The notes: generated from the letters alone by a model not told the origin. Shown: positions 53,511 through 62,905, numbered from the stretch's first letter. The stretch is 64,000 bases of DNA from Microvenator marinus (GCF_007993755.1 NZ_CP042467.1:4178001-4242000), one strand, 5' to 3'. A program made the numbers and translations.

Positions 53511-54692
53511 GTGTCCAAGTTCTCCGACAAACTCAAGCGTTTGCATCAGTCACGAGTCAGGGCATTGGAAGCCTCCGAGGCCGAAGGGCCGAAAGGTGTT
53601 TTTCTCGCTGAGGACGTGGCTCATGACGCGGCCGAGGCCGCTCAGGTAGATGCCGCGCCCGATGAGCTGCGATTACTCGAGCGGAATTGGCGGCCTGAGC
53701 ATCAACACGGCAGATATCGTGTGGGTGAGATGGCGCAAAGTGGCTTTGGCCAGTCGTTTGACGGGCAATTGAGTTTGTTGAAGGACTTTCCCCCGGAGTC
53801 TCTCGGGTTTTTTGATATCGAGACTTCTGGGTTGGGTGCCGATTCGGTCGCGTTTTGCATAGGTCTTGGTACCTGGAGCAGTGGTGAGTTTCGACTTAAG
53901 CAATGGGTGATGACGCGGCCAGAGCTTGAAGCTGAAAGCCTCGAGGGTTTTGCGGCGGAGCTTGAGCGCCTTTCAGGAATTGTCTCTTTCAATGGCAAGA
54001 CCTTCGATGTGCCTCGGGTTCAGGGGCGGGCGACCCATCACGGTCTGGCTGACCCGTTTCGAAATCTGGTGCACTTGGATCTTCTCGTGGTGGCGCGAAG
54101 TCTTCTCGGCCGAAAAGATGGCTTGTCTCTGGGGGATCTGGAGCGTCAGTTCTTGATGTATTTTCGGCATGGTGATGTTCCCGGAAGTCAGGCACCTCTG
54201 CGCTGGAAGGAATGTGTTGAGGGTAAGGGCTATACGGCTATCGAGGCGCTCGTCACGCACAACGCGTTCGACGTTCTGAGCCTCGCCGGCCTCCTGCACC
54301 ATTTCGGTGCGCTGGATGGTCCTGACGTTGTGAGGCCTTCGAAGGTGGCCAAACCCGTTCGGGACACCGAGTTGTCTAGAGATTTGCGGAAGTTGAGTGA
54401 GCGTCCCCACCGAATGTTGATCAAGAAGGGGCGCAAAGACGCTGGTGCCGTAAGGGGAGTGGTGCCTGTACCCGACGTTCGCAACTCGTTTGGCGAGCGT
54501 TTGGCGGATTTGAGGCACACCTACGGGTTGAAGAAGGCGGCCGGTGAAACTGAGGATGCGGTGGCATGCCTGCACGAGCTCGTGTCGCTATCCCCCACAA
54601 ACGCATTCGCGCTCCTAGAGCTCGCCAAACACTACGAAGCCATTGGAGACGCGGAGCTGGCGGCGCACTTCAGGGGGCGCCTGAAGTTTTGA
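53511..54692 (+). CDS. YprB-type ribonuclease H-like exonuclease with TPR tail
   Basis: 393 residues from a GTG, AGGAG upstream. FFDIETSGLG gives the DEDD-type acids Asp102 and Glu104; FNGKTFDVPRV (Asp166) and HNAFDVLSLAGLL (about 253 onward) supply the others, as in the YprB/RNase_H_2 (PF13482) family. The last 50 residues are a helical repeat pair (AAGETEDAVACLHELVSLSP). It probably degrades nucleic acid in the cytoplasm; substrate unknown. It lies 65 bp upstream of ileS. Confidence 0.85.
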   Translation: MSKFSDKLKRLHQSRVRALEASEAEGPKGVFLAEDVAHDAAEAAQVDAAPDELRLLERNWRPEHQHGRYRVGEMAQSGFGQSFDGQLSLLKDFPPESLGFFDIETSGLGADSVAFCIGLGTWSSGEFRLKQWVMTRPELEAESLEGFAAELERLSGIVSFNGKTFDVPRVQGRATHHGLADPFRNLVHLDLLVVARSLLGRKDGLSLGDLERQFLMYFRHGDVPGSQAPLRWKECVEGKGYTAIEALVTHNAFDVLSLAGLLHHFGALDGPDVVRPSKVAKPVRDTELSRDLRKLSERPHRMLIKKGRKDAGAVRGVVPVPDVRNSFGERLADLRHTYGLKKAAGETEDAVACLHELVSLSPTNAFALLELAKHYEAIGDAELAAHFRGRLKF

Positions 54693-54757
54693 GCCCTCGT
54701 AGACATTTCTTTTTCCATTGTGCTATCTGGCGAGTTCACCGGTACGGAGAGTGAATC

Positions 54758-57646
54758 GTGAGCGTGGATTACAAAGATACCCTGAACCTTCCAAAGACTG
54801 ATTTTGAGATGCGGGCAAACCTTGCACAGCGCGAGCCTGCAATGATTGAACGGTGGGAATCTTCCAAGATTTACGATCGCATGATTGAGGCGAGGCGCCA
54901 GCAAAACGCCCCACAATTTCTGCTTCACGACGGACCTCCGTACGCCAACGGCAACATTCACCACGGGCACATCTTGAATAAGGTGCTCAAAGACTTCGTG
55001 GTGAAGTTCAAGAATATGGACGGCTTCAAGGCGGAATTCGTTCCTGGCTGGGATTGCCACGGCCTGCCGATCGAGCATCAAGTGGACAAGGAGCTCGGCG
55101 CCAAAAAGGCCGAGATGTCCAAGGTTGATGTGCGCAAAGCTTGTCGAGTTTATGCCGACAAGTACGTCAGCATCCAGCGCGATGAATTCAAGCGCATGAT
55201 GGTTTTTGCGGATTGGGAAAATCCCTACAAGACCATGAGCTATCAATACGAGGCGGCTACGGTTCGAGAGCTCGGGAAGTTTCTCGGGAAGGGGCTTGTC
55301 TACCGCGGCTTGAAACCTGTGCACTGGGATTGGGCGTCACAAACCGCTCTCGCTGAGGCTGAGGTTGAATACGCCGAGCACACCACCGAACATGTTTACG
55401 TGAAGTTTCCGTTTGAACACCTTCCAGAGGAGCTCAAAGGGGCCAACAAGGACCTGCCAACTTACGTGGTCATCTGGACCACTACGCCCTGGACGCTCCC
55501 GGCCAACCTCGCTATCGCGCTTCACCCTGAGCTCGACTACCAGTTCGTAGAAGTTGCGGGTGAAGTCCTTGTGATTGCCGAGGGGCTTCGAGATAGTACG
55601 CTCAAAGCCTGTGGAATCGAGGACTTCGAGGTGCTCAACACCTTTAAGGGTCGAGTGCTTGTGGGCGAGTTGGGTGAGGGCCGTGGTCTTGAGGCGGCGC
55701 ATCCGTTTATCGATCGACCATCGGTGCTTCTGCCAGCTGATTACGTCACTCTGGAACAAGGTACGGGCTGCGTACATACCGCACCAGGACACGGCCAAGA
55801 GGACTTCGGGCTGGGTCAGGTTTTTGGGCTTGAAACACTTTGCCCGGTAGACTTCCGTGGCTGCTTTATGGAGGCGCTCGTCCCGGAATGGGGAGGAATG
55901 CACGTCTTTAAGGCGAACCCACTTATCCAGGAGTTCCTCGCTGAGCGCGGCCTTCTGCTCAATAAGGTAGGCGACAAGATCAAGATCGAGCGCTATCCGC
56001 ACGGATGGCGCTCTAAGAAACCCGTGATTTTCCGCGCGACCACACAGTGGTTCATCGCCATGGAGGCCGAGAGTGCCAACCAGCAGAATGAGCAAGTGGT
56101 GGGTACGCAGCGTGCCGACATGGACCTCAGAGGTGCTGTGCTCTCCGAGATCGAGAAAGTGCAGTGGGTGCCGAAATGGGGTCGCGACCGAATCGTCGGC
56201 ATGGTGGAGAATCGCCCGGATTGGTGCATCAGCCGCCAGCGTTCCTGGGGCGTTCCAATCACTGTCATGCACTGTCAATCCTGCGGAAACGTGCTCGCCA
56301 GCGAGGCGATTGCGAATCATGTGGCCGACCTTGTCGAAGAAGAGGGCGCCGACGTCTGGTTCGAAAAGAGCCCAGCGGAGCTTGTGCCTCCCGGCACGTC
56401 TTGTGCCAAGTGTGGTTCAGGCCCCGAGTCGTTTTCGAAGGAAAACGATATCCTCGATGTTTGGTTCGACTCCGGCACGTCTTGGGCCGCAGTGCTCGAA
56501 GGGCAACTCAAGCTCGGAACCGTGGCTGACCTCTACCTAGAAGGTAGCGACCAGCATCGCGGTTGGTTCCAGTCGTCGATCATGTGTGGTGTGGGAACTC
56601 GTGGGCACGCTCCGTACCGTACCTGCCTGACGCACGGCTTCGTGATGGACACCGAGGGGCGCAAATACTCGAAGTCCTCCAAGAATTTCGAGCCGCCTCA
56701 GAAGATGATCGACACCTACGGAGCTGAGATTCTGCGCCTCTGGGTGGCCGCCGTGGATTATCGCGGGGATATCTCGCTTTCCACCGAGATTATCAAGCGG
56801 ATGTCGGACGCGTATCGAAAGGTCAGAAATACCTTTAGATTCTTGCTTGGTAATCTGGACGGATTCGACCCAAATCACGACCTCGTGGCGTATGAAGATA
56901 TGCTCGAAGAGGACCGTTGGCTATTGAATCAAACCGCGGAAGTCGTCAACCGATGCCGCCAGGCCTACAACGAGTACCAGTTCCACACGGTTTTCCATAC
57001 GAGCGTTCAGTTCTGTACGGTCGACCTTTCGAACGTACACCTCGATTTGGCTAAGGATCGCATGTACTGTGATGCTGCGGACTCCAAGGCGCGCCGCTCC
57101 GGTCAGTCTGCGTACTTCTTGACCTTGCACGCTCTCGTCAGAGTGCTTGCGCCTGTGCTTTCGTTCACGGCCGAAGAGGTGTGGGACCTGCTCCCGAAAT
57201 TGGCTCAGGACCCAGATAGCGTGCACTTGACTGACTTTCCGTCGAAGACACTTGTCGAGCCGTGGTTGGACTCAGAGCTCTCGGAGCGCTGGGAGCGCTT
57301 GCTCGAGATTCGAGGCGAAGTGCAGAAAGCCCTTGAGGCGGTTCGAGCTCCGAAGAACAAGAAAGAGCCCGGACAGATTGGTTCAAGTCAGGAAGCCGAC
57401 GTGACAGTTTGGGCGACCGGCTCAGATTTCGACTTGCTCTCTAAATACCAGTCTTTCCTCGCTACCCTCTTCATCACGAGCTACGCGCGTGTGGAGAAGG
57501 GCGATGAGTTCAAGGTCGACGTGGCCGTGGCGACGGACGAGAAATGCCCACGATGTTGGAATCACTGGGTCAAGCCAGATTCTGAACATGAAATCTGTCC
57601 GCGTTGTGCCAATGTCTTAGCCGACGGTACCCACAAGCTAGACTAG
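54758..57646 (+). CDS. ileS: Isoleucyl-tRNA synthetase
   Basis: 962 residues from GTG 54758 with GGAG upstream. Class I signatures: HHGH at 68-71 in PPYANGNIHHGHILNK (HIGH box) and KYSKS at 636-640 (KMSKS box, Met replaced by Tyr). The editing domain has the usual WTTTPWTLPANLAIA, and the C-terminal zinc site CPRCWNHW...CPRCA is complete. It charges tRNA-Ile. No T-box-like leader is present, as expected outside Firmicutes. It overlaps the convergent SDR gene by 9 bp. Confidence 0.97.
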   Translation: MSVDYKDTLNLPKTDFEMRANLAQREPAMIERWESSKIYDRMIEARRQQNAPQFLLHDGPPYANGNIHHGHILNKVLKDFVVKFKNMDGFKAEFVPGWDCHGLPIEHQVDKELGAKKAEMSKVDVRKACRVYADKYVSIQRDEFKRMMVFADWENPYKTMSYQYEAATVRELGKFLGKGLVYRGLKPVHWDWASQTALAEAEVEYAEHTTEHVYVKFPFEHLPEELKGANKDLPTYVVIWTTTPWTLPANLAIALHPELDYQFVEVAGEVLVIAEGLRDSTLKACGIEDFEVLNTFKGRVLVGELGEGRGLEAAHPFIDRPSVLLPADYVTLEQGTGCVHTAPGHGQEDFGLGQVFGLETLCPVDFRGCFMEALVPEWGGMHVFKANPLIQEFLAERGLLLNKVGDKIKIERYPHGWRSKKPVIFRATTQWFIAMEAESANQQNEQVVGTQRADMDLRGAVLSEIEKVQWVPKWGRDRIVGMVENRPDWCISRQRSWGVPITVMHCQSCGNVLASEAIANHVADLVEEEGADVWFEKSPAELVPPGTSCAKCGSGPESFSKENDILDVWFDSGTSWAAVLEGQLKLGTVADLYLEGSDQHRGWFQSSIMCGVGTRGHAPYRTCLTHGFVMDTEGRKYSKSSKNFEPPQKMIDTYGAEILRLWVAAVDYRGDISLSTEIIKRMSDAYRKVRNTFRFLLGNLDGFDPNHDLVAYEDMLEEDRWLLNQTAEVVNRCRQAYNEYQFHTVFHTSVQFCTVDLSNVHLDLAKDRMYCDAADSKARRSGQSAYFLTLHALVRVLAPVLSFTAEEVWDLLPKLAQDPDSVHLTDFPSKTLVEPWLDSELSERWERLLEIRGEVQKALEAVRAPKNKKEPGQIGSSQEADVTVWATGSDFDLLSKYQSFLATLFITSYARVEKGDEFKVDVAVATDEKCPRCWNHWVKPDSEHEICPRCANVLADGTHKLD

Positions 57647-58600
57647 ACCTTCGGCTTTCAGCCATTCAATCGTAGGCTCAAGGGTTGCGCGTGCGTCGCG
57701 AAACGTGATGCCGAGCTCTTTGGTCGCCTTTTCGTTGGAAATGAACCAGAATTTAGTCGCGTACGGAATCACAAGTGGATTGTAAGGAAGGGGAAGCCGC
57801 AAGGTTTGACCTACCTTCGTCAATGACTTGATCCAAGGCGTCGGGACCACGACCACCTTCTTGTTCAATCCGAGGATTTCCAAGGTCAACTGGGCTAGGC
57901 CCTCAATCGTGAGGTTCTCGCCGCCCAGAATATAGCGTCCGCCCGCTTTTCCCTTTTCCAATGCGGCGATCACACCATCTGCCACGTCTTCGACGTGCAC
58001 CACGGCCGTGCCGCCACGCGTCACCAAAACCACCGGACTCGTCGCGAAATCCACAAGGTTGCCAGCCGTGACCATTCCCGTATCGTGCGGCCCGTAGACC
58101 TCGGCAGGGCACACCGTGACGACTCTCAAGTCCGAGTACTCTTCACAAATCTTTTCGGCTGCGTTCTTGCTCATCGCATAGACGAGAGACGGGTCTTTGA
58201 GCGTAAACTCGGTGTCTTCGTTCTGGACCACCGCATCGTCGGTGCCGTTGACCGCGATGGTGCTCGAACAGTAGACCACATCGAGCCCACCATGATGCCG
58301 CGCCGCATCGAGCACATTGCGTGTACCGTCCTCCACGATCTGCTTCATATAGGGCGAGTTAATGTCGTCCCACGACGATGGGCTGGCCAGGTGGATGACC
58401 GCATCGCAGCCATCTATACCCTCGATCATGAGTTCTTTGGAGCGCACATCGCCCTTAAACCGTTCCCATTCTATGCCGTCGATCCGCGATGTATCCGACG
58501 ATTCACGAACCAAACAACGGACACTATGGCCTTGTTCGACGAGCTTCCTGACCACATGAGAGCCGATAAAACCGTGACCACCCGTGATAAATACTTTCAT
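57638..58600 (-). CDS. NAD-dependent epimerase/dehydratase (dihydroflavonol-reductase-like SDR)
   Basis: 320 residues. GGHGFIGSHVVRKL at 7-20 binds the nucleotide, CDAVIHLASPSS follows, and YAMSKNAAEKIC supplies catalytic Tyr and Lys. The SDR-e type is close to 4-dihydromethyltrisporate/dihydroflavonol reductases and steroid or sugar epimerases; VYGPHDTGM and HVEDVADGVIAAL are typical. Substrate is unknown. GAGG lies 8 bases before the ATG. The minus-strand M23 gene lies 73 bp upstream of it. Confidence 0.85.
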   Translation of the reverse strand: MKVFITGGHGFIGSHVVRKLVEQGHSVRCLVRESSDTSRIDGIEWERFKGDVRSKELMIEGIDGCDAVIHLASPSSWDDINSPYMKQIVEDGTRNVLDAARHHGGLDVVYCSSTIAVNGTDDAVVQNEDTEFTLKDPSLVYAMSKNAAEKICEEYSDLRVVTVCPAEVYGPHDTGMVTAGNLVDFATSPVVLVTRGGTAVVHVEDVADGVIAALEKGKAGGRYILGGENLTIEGLAQLTLEILGLNKKVVVVPTPWIKSLTKVGQTLRLPLPYNPLVIPYATKFWFISNEKATKELGITFRDARATLEPTIEWLKAEGLV

Positions 58601-58672
58601 CCTGACTACCTCGAAGTCCTAAAATCCAAGGCTCTTCTACTTCGTTGTCAGGACAAGACCAACGCCAAAAGT

Positions 58673-59695
58673 TTATTGGAACTTCTGAACGAGAGCAGCG
58701 AAGGCCGCGCGGTCTGACTCAGGGAGGGTGCGGCGGGTGGTGCCGTGGTAGTCGATGGGGTCGATGACTTTTGAGCCCTTGTTGAGTTGGTAGTGGAGGT
58801 GTGGGCCTGTCGAGCGGCCAGTATTGCCGCTAAGCGCGATGAGGTCGCCAGCTTTGACGCGAGTTCCGGGCTTAACCTTGGATTCCGAGAGGTGCAGGTA
58901 CTTGGCCAGAACCCCATCTGAGTGCTCGACCTCTACGCAACCTCCATTGGCTGCGGTGTTCCAGTTCACGCGCGTGACGACTCCGTCATACCCCGAGTAG
59001 ATAGGTGTGCCGACGTCCACCTTGAAGTCCATTCCGTGGTGTGTAGGCCGGTCCTTGAGCAGGCTCGTGATTTGCTCGTACTCCTTGAGAGGGCTCTTTT
59101 TCAAGATATGTGGAATCTCGGTGCCGTCTTCGGACCAATACGACGGGTATTTGTCGCCCGTTGCTTTGAATCGGTACGCGCTGATGGTCTTCCCTAGCTT
59201 CTGGGATTCGAGGCGCGCGGCCTCGATGACAACGACGTCCGAGGTGCCCATGCTCCATGAGGCTTGAAGGGTATCTCCGGCTCTCAAGTCCTTCCTGAGG
59301 TCGAGGTCCCAGACCAGAAGCCGTGAAACCGTGGCGCTGACGTTATCGCCATAAGGGGCGGCAGGCTCAGCAAGAGTATGTGGGATGCTGATGTTGATAG
59401 GTACTCGGACGGACTTCAAAGCGTTGTCGGTAGGCGCGGCTTCGGCGGGTGCGTCTGTGGGTGGTGTAGCCACTGGTGGGGCTGGGTTTTCCGCGACCAA
59501 CGGCTCGGCCACAGGCTCAGCAACCTTAGCCTCTTCCGCAACGGGCTCAGGTTCTGCAACGGTGTAGGAAGATAGTGCGGGTGCGGGTGTGGCTTCGGGG
59601 TCCGGTGCCAGGAGTGCCCCAATGAACACGCAGTTAAGCGTGGCCGACGTAGCAAAAGCAGCGAGCAAAAATTTGGGGTTCTCAAAGAGATTCAT
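58673..59695 (-). CDS. M23 family metallopeptidase, membrane-anchored
   Basis: 340 residues. An N-terminal hydrophobic segment (FLLAAFATSATLNCVFIGALL) acts as a signal anchor. Residues 30-90 are Ala/Pro/Glu-rich. A short beta domain leads to the LytM/M23 core with HHGMDFKVDVGTPIYSGYDG (zinc His and Asp), YLHLSESKVKPG, and GPHLHYQL (HxH). M23 enzymes cut peptidoglycan cross-bridges, though some regulate amidases. The ligands appear complete, so catalysis is plausible. Same strand as the SDR and beta-helix genes but with gaps of 73 and 93 bp. Confidence 0.9.
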   Translation of the reverse strand: MNLFENPKFLLAAFATSATLNCVFIGALLAPDPEATPAPALSSYTVAEPEPVAEEAKVAEPVAEPLVAENPAPPVATPPTDAPAEAAPTDNALKSVRVPINISIPHTLAEPAAPYGDNVSATVSRLLVWDLDLRKDLRAGDTLQASWSMGTSDVVVIEAARLESQKLGKTISAYRFKATGDKYPSYWSEDGTEIPHILKKSPLKEYEQITSLLKDRPTHHGMDFKVDVGTPIYSGYDGVVTRVNWNTAANGGCVEVEHSDGVLAKYLHLSESKVKPGTRVKAGDLIALSGNTGRSTGPHLHYQLNKGSKVIDPIDYHGTTRRTLPESDRAAFAALVQKFQ

Positions 59696-59788
59696 AGATG
59701 TCCTCGTACGTCAAACCACCGCAAACCGCCGCGGTGCACGTACATAGGATCACAGGTCCGAGATCTTGGCAAAAAATTCTGCACATAA

Positions 59789-61015
59789 CTAGAGAGTGCA
59801 CGGCGTTGAAGTCTGTGTGTTGCCGGAGGTTCGCAGGCGCACGGCGCCAGCAGGCGCGCTACATCCCGTTGTGCTATCGTCTTGGAAGTAGTGGAAGGTG
59901 CCGAGAGGACTACACGTCCAGTTGCCGTCGAGCGTGTTATCACGAAATTGGTTCTGCCAGCTCGGACACTCCGGCGTTGTTTTGGTACAGTCCGTGCGCG
60001 CATCGTGGTCGCAATACCAGTCGGTGTATCCGGCATAGACGCCGACCTTAGTGAATCGATTTCCAGTGATGGTATTGTCGTTGGAAAAATCTCGAAGTCG
60101 AACCGGGTCGCCCGTACTGCCTTCGAACCGGTTGTTCTCGATTTTGTTTCGGTCCGACATATGCGCGGCATAGATCGCATGAATCAGACCGCCGCTACTC
60201 AGGTTTACGACGTCCACAAAGTGATTGTTCCGAATCAGATTATCGTCGGAGTTCACAAGTCTGACGGCCGCAGTTGACGTGGGCGCCGAGGCGTTAAAGA
60301 CATTGCCGATGCGCTCGAAATAGCAGCCAAATATACGATTGGAGCCATTTGAGTTTGCCTCGGCATTTCGGTCGCCATTGAGTGAGATTGCGGTCGTGTA
60401 ATTGCGCACCCGAATATAGTTGAAGTCGAGGTTGGTCTCCTCGCCCGCACTATGTCGTAGTTGAAACCAGGTTCCGCCAGGGCAATCAGACGCGCTGAGG
60501 CATCCGTCAAAAATAGGGCGTTCGTCGTCAGGAGTTGGGCGAGTGAATTGAATGGTGTGAACGGGGTGTGTGTAGGTCCACACCACCTTTTGGCCGCGGT
60601 AGGTCCCGGGTTTGATCATGATGATGACATCGCGATCGGGCTGATCGTTGGACAGGATTTCGTGTGCTCGATTCAACGTCAGTAGGGGCGCATCCTCGCT
60701 GCCCGCGTTGGAATCGGAGCCATCTGGAGCCAACCAGAGTACGTAGGGTCCAGTGGGTTCAGGCTCAGGCTCTGGTTCGGGATCTGCGTCAGGTTCGAGA
60801 TCTGGAATATCCTCGAAATCTGGAACGTCCTCGAGATCTGGAGCGTCTTCGAGATCTGGAACGTCTTCGAGATCCGTGTCTGCTGGTGAGTCTGGAACAC
60901 CCATGTCTGGCGTCGAGTTAAGCACCGGTGGGTCTTGTTCACCGCACGAACAAAGCACGAACAGGACCACGAAGATTGTCACCATCTTCAAATGAACGTT
61001 GTTTAAAAAACTCAT
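59789..61015 (-). CDS. Right-handed beta-helix lipoprotein
   Basis: 408 residues from ATG 61015 (AAGGA upstream); a TTG 6 bases earlier is the other option. Lipoprotein signal (FVVLFVLCSC). Residues 40-90 are tandem LEDVPDLEDAPD-like repeats and a run of Pro-Glu, a flexible acidic stalk. The rest is parallel beta-helix-like: PGTYRGQKVVW, NRIFGCYFERIGNVF, NLIRNNHFVDVVN, NKIENNRFEGSTG, NTITGNRFTKVG, as in NosD/pectate-lyase-like folds. Such proteins bind or cleave polysaccharides; no catalytic residues are identified. It would sit on the cell surface. Confidence 0.8.
   Translation of the reverse strand: MSFLNNVHLKMVTIFVVLFVLCSCGEQDPPVLNSTPDMGVPDSPADTDLEDVPDLEDAPDLEDVPDFEDIPDLEPDADPEPEPEPEPTGPYVLWLAPDGSDSNAGSEDAPLLTLNRAHEILSNDQPDRDVIIMIKPGTYRGQKVVWTYTHPVHTIQFTRPTPDDERPIFDGCLSASDCPGGTWFQLRHSAGEETNLDFNYIRVRNYTTAISLNGDRNAEANSNGSNRIFGCYFERIGNVFNASAPTSTAAVRLVNSDDNLIRNNHFVDVVNLSSGGLIHAIYAAHMSDRNKIENNRFEGSTGDPVRLRDFSNDNTITGNRFTKVGVYAGYTDWYCDHDARTDCTKTTPECPSWQNQFRDNTLDGNWTCSPLGTFHYFQDDSTTGCSAPAGAVRLRTSGNTQTSTPCTL
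60795..60873. repeat. 18-bp tandem repeat (4.4 copies) inside the beta-helix lipoprotein gene
   Basis: Units start at 60795, 60813, 60831 and 60849 (consensus TCGAGATCTGGAACGTCC, few mismatches), with a partial fifth. They encode the acidic LEDVPD-type repeat on the minus strand and keep the frame, so copy-number change would alter the stalk length without disrupting the gene. Confidence 0.85.
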
Positions 61016-61148
61016 CTCCAAATCCTTACTAAAGCAGGGTTCCTAGCTCGTCGACCGGTACAAGACTGACTACCCCAAGAACCAAGCCTAGATCAAAGGT
61101 CCACCCAATCATCTTGCACACATTTACCTCAATGCGGTCAGAGCCTCA

Positions 61149-61177
61149 TTGTCTCGCCGAATTTCTCAGACTATAAT
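61149..61177 (+). promoter_or_regulatory. Strong sigma70 promoter of sixA
   Basis: TTGTCT at 61149-61154 and a perfect TATAAT at 61172-61177, 17 bp apart. Predicted transcription start near 61184 leaves a leader of about 77 nt. Upstream, 61016-61148 shows no gene. Confidence 0.7.
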
Positions 61178-61184
61178 CTCCGCG

Positions 61185-61258
61185 AGCAGTCTTTCTGCTT
61201 CGTACATCTGAGGAGGAGAGCCCTCCTCTACATTTAACCACCCTGATTTTGGAGGGGG
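61185..61258 (+). promoter_or_regulatory. Structured leader of sixA with competing pairing at the ribosome site
   Basis: AGCAG-TCTTT-CTGCT (61185-61199) is a first small hairpin. GAGGAGG (61210-61216) pairs with CCTCCTC (61222-61228). The same CCCTCC can also pair with the Shine-Dalgarno GGAGGGGG just before the ATG. Two mutually exclusive structures are therefore possible. Regulation is not shown. Confidence 0.4.
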
Positions 61259-61260
61259 AC

Positions 61261-61773
61261 ATGAAACTTATTTTGATTCGACATGCAAAGAGCTCACATA
61301 AGCACGGCCTGCCTGATCATGAGCGTCCGTTAAACAAGCGCGGCAAAGGTGATGCACCCGTTATTGCGTCTTATATGGTTGCCCTTGGCCACATCCCGGA
61401 GCTCGTGATTTCGTCAGATGCCCGCCGGTGCCTCGACACCTGGGAGCTCATGGCTGAAGTCCTGAAAAAGTCAGGTCATGAACCTGAACTCCAGGAAAAC
61501 CGCGTGCTCTATGACGTGGCCCACCAGAACGGTGCCTGGCATGACTTCTTAAACGTGCTTCGTTCGGTGCCCGAGGGCGTCGAGTCCCTGGCGCTTGTGG
61601 GGCACAACCCAACCATGGAAGACCTCGCGCGTTCTCTGGCGGGCGAAAGCGTCACAGTGACCACATGCAACGTGGTTGTTTTGGAGGGCGAGGCTCGGAC
61701 TTGGTTTGAATTTCTTGGGAGGAGTGGTGTAGAAGTGCTTGCGCATTTAAGTCCAAGAGAACCCCGGTCGTAG
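61261..61773 (+). CDS. sixA: Histidine phosphatase family protein, SixA-like
   Basis: 170 residues from ATG 61261 (GGAGG upstream); an upstream GTG is not needed. LILIRHAKSS (Arg7, His8) is the RHG phosphohistidine core, and VGHNPTMEDLA holds the second His. SixA removes phosphate from phosphohistidine, for instance on phosphotransferase or phosphorelay proteins. The lengths and the HERPLNKRGKGDAP box match SixA. The next gene begins 3 bp after its stop, suggesting an operon. Confidence 0.9.
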   Translation: MKLILIRHAKSSHKHGLPDHERPLNKRGKGDAPVIASYMVALGHIPELVISSDARRCLDTWELMAEVLKKSGHEPELQENRVLYDVAHQNGAWHDFLNVLRSVPEGVESLALVGHNPTMEDLARSLAGESVTVTTCNVVVLEGEARTWFEFLGRSGVEVLAHLSPREPRS

Positions 61774-61776
61774 TCC

Positions 61777-62856
61777 ATGTCCCTGGAGATCAGGCCCGTC
61801 ATAAGCGAACGCGATATCTGGGCGTTCGACAAACTCGGCCTGAGCCTCTACCGGGAGTTGGATCTGGGGCTTCGGCCTTTGCACACTCGAAGTTTCCTTC
61901 GAGAGTCCCACCCCTATTATCGCCGAGCGAGGTCGCAGGCGTGGGTGGCGTTCGATGGGAAACACGCGATTGGCAGGATCGCTGCAACCATAGATCACCG
62001 GCGTTTTGATGACGGGACAGGCATTGTTGGGCTTTTTGACTCGGTTGAGAGTAAGGAGGTCAGCCATGCGCTTCTCCACGTCGCCCAAGACTGGTTGCGG
62101 GTCCGCGGTGCCAGGCGCGCTATCGGGCCGCTCCTTCCTGGCGCGATCGTCAACGGCGGCCTGATGACGAGCGGATTTGAAGAGCCAAACCCTCAGGGTG
62201 CTCTGCCTGGCCACCCCTATTATTGGGAGCATTGGGAGTCAGCCGGGTGGAAACACGAAATCGACCTCTACACGTGGAAAGTCGGGCATCAGCCAGCGCC
62301 TAAACAGGTTCGGCAGATCGCACGTCTGGTTCAAGAGCGGCGGGATCTGGAGGTTCGTCGTCTGAGCAAGACCCATTTTGAACGCGATCTGGATCTCATG
62401 ACGATGATCTACAACGCGGCGTGGGCAGGCACGTGGGGCTGGGTCCCGGCGGATCGGGAGGATTTGCGGGCCTATCTGCAGCCTGACCTCATCGATTTTG
62501 AGGTCTCAAGGCTGGTTTTCATCGCCTCCAAACCCGCTGCTATGGCCATTGTGATGCCCAATCGCACTCCGCTTTCTAACCTGAGCCGCCCCCAGCGAGT
62601 GCTCAGTCGACTGATGCGTCCGGAGACCTTTCGGGTCGCACTTTTTGGTGTCGTACCCGAATACCGCGGTCATAAGGTCGGCGGGCTTGCTATTCATCTC
62701 TATATCCGTATGCTCCACGCCGCGCGAATGGCTGGATATCATAGCGGTGAAGCTACGTTTACGAGTTCTCTAGACGAGATCCCCAACAATGGAATGGCCA
62801 TCATTGGGGCCGAGCTTGCTCATACGTATAGAATCTGCTCAAAGTCCTTTGTTTAA
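61777..62856 (+). CDS. GNAT-like N-acetyltransferase family protein
   Basis: 359 residues. The N-terminal half has IRPVISERDIWAFDKLGLSLY and VAFDGKHAIGRIAATIDHR, resembling a large GNAT-fold family of delta-proteobacteria; the second half shows VVPEYRGHKVGGLAIHLYI, similar to an acetyl-CoA-binding loop (RxxGxG/A is changed to RGHKVG). It is therefore a double-GNAT or related acyltransferase with a possibly altered cofactor loop. Substrate is unknown. It lies 3 bp from sixA. Confidence 0.55.
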   Translation: MSLEIRPVISERDIWAFDKLGLSLYRELDLGLRPLHTRSFLRESHPYYRRARSQAWVAFDGKHAIGRIAATIDHRRFDDGTGIVGLFDSVESKEVSHALLHVAQDWLRVRGARRAIGPLLPGAIVNGGLMTSGFEEPNPQGALPGHPYYWEHWESAGWKHEIDLYTWKVGHQPAPKQVRQIARLVQERRDLEVRRLSKTHFERDLDLMTMIYNAAWAGTWGWVPADREDLRAYLQPDLIDFEVSRLVFIASKPAAMAIVMPNRTPLSNLSRPQRVLSRLMRPETFRVALFGVVPEYRGHKVGGLAIHLYIRMLHAARMAGYHSGEATFTSSLDEIPNNGMAIIGAELAHTYRICSKSFV

Positions 62857-62873
62857 TGATGGATGAAAGAAGT

Positions 62874-62890
62874 TGCGCTACGATAGCGCA
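62874..62890. repeat. Perfect palindrome TGCGCTA-CGA-TAGCGCA before the kinase gene
   Basis: A 7-bp perfect stem with a 3-base centre lies 16 bp before the kinase start codon. No T run follows, so it is more operator-like (or an RNA hairpin) than terminator-like. Confidence 0.5.
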
Positions 62891-62905
62891 GCGGTCTGGA
62901 ATCAA

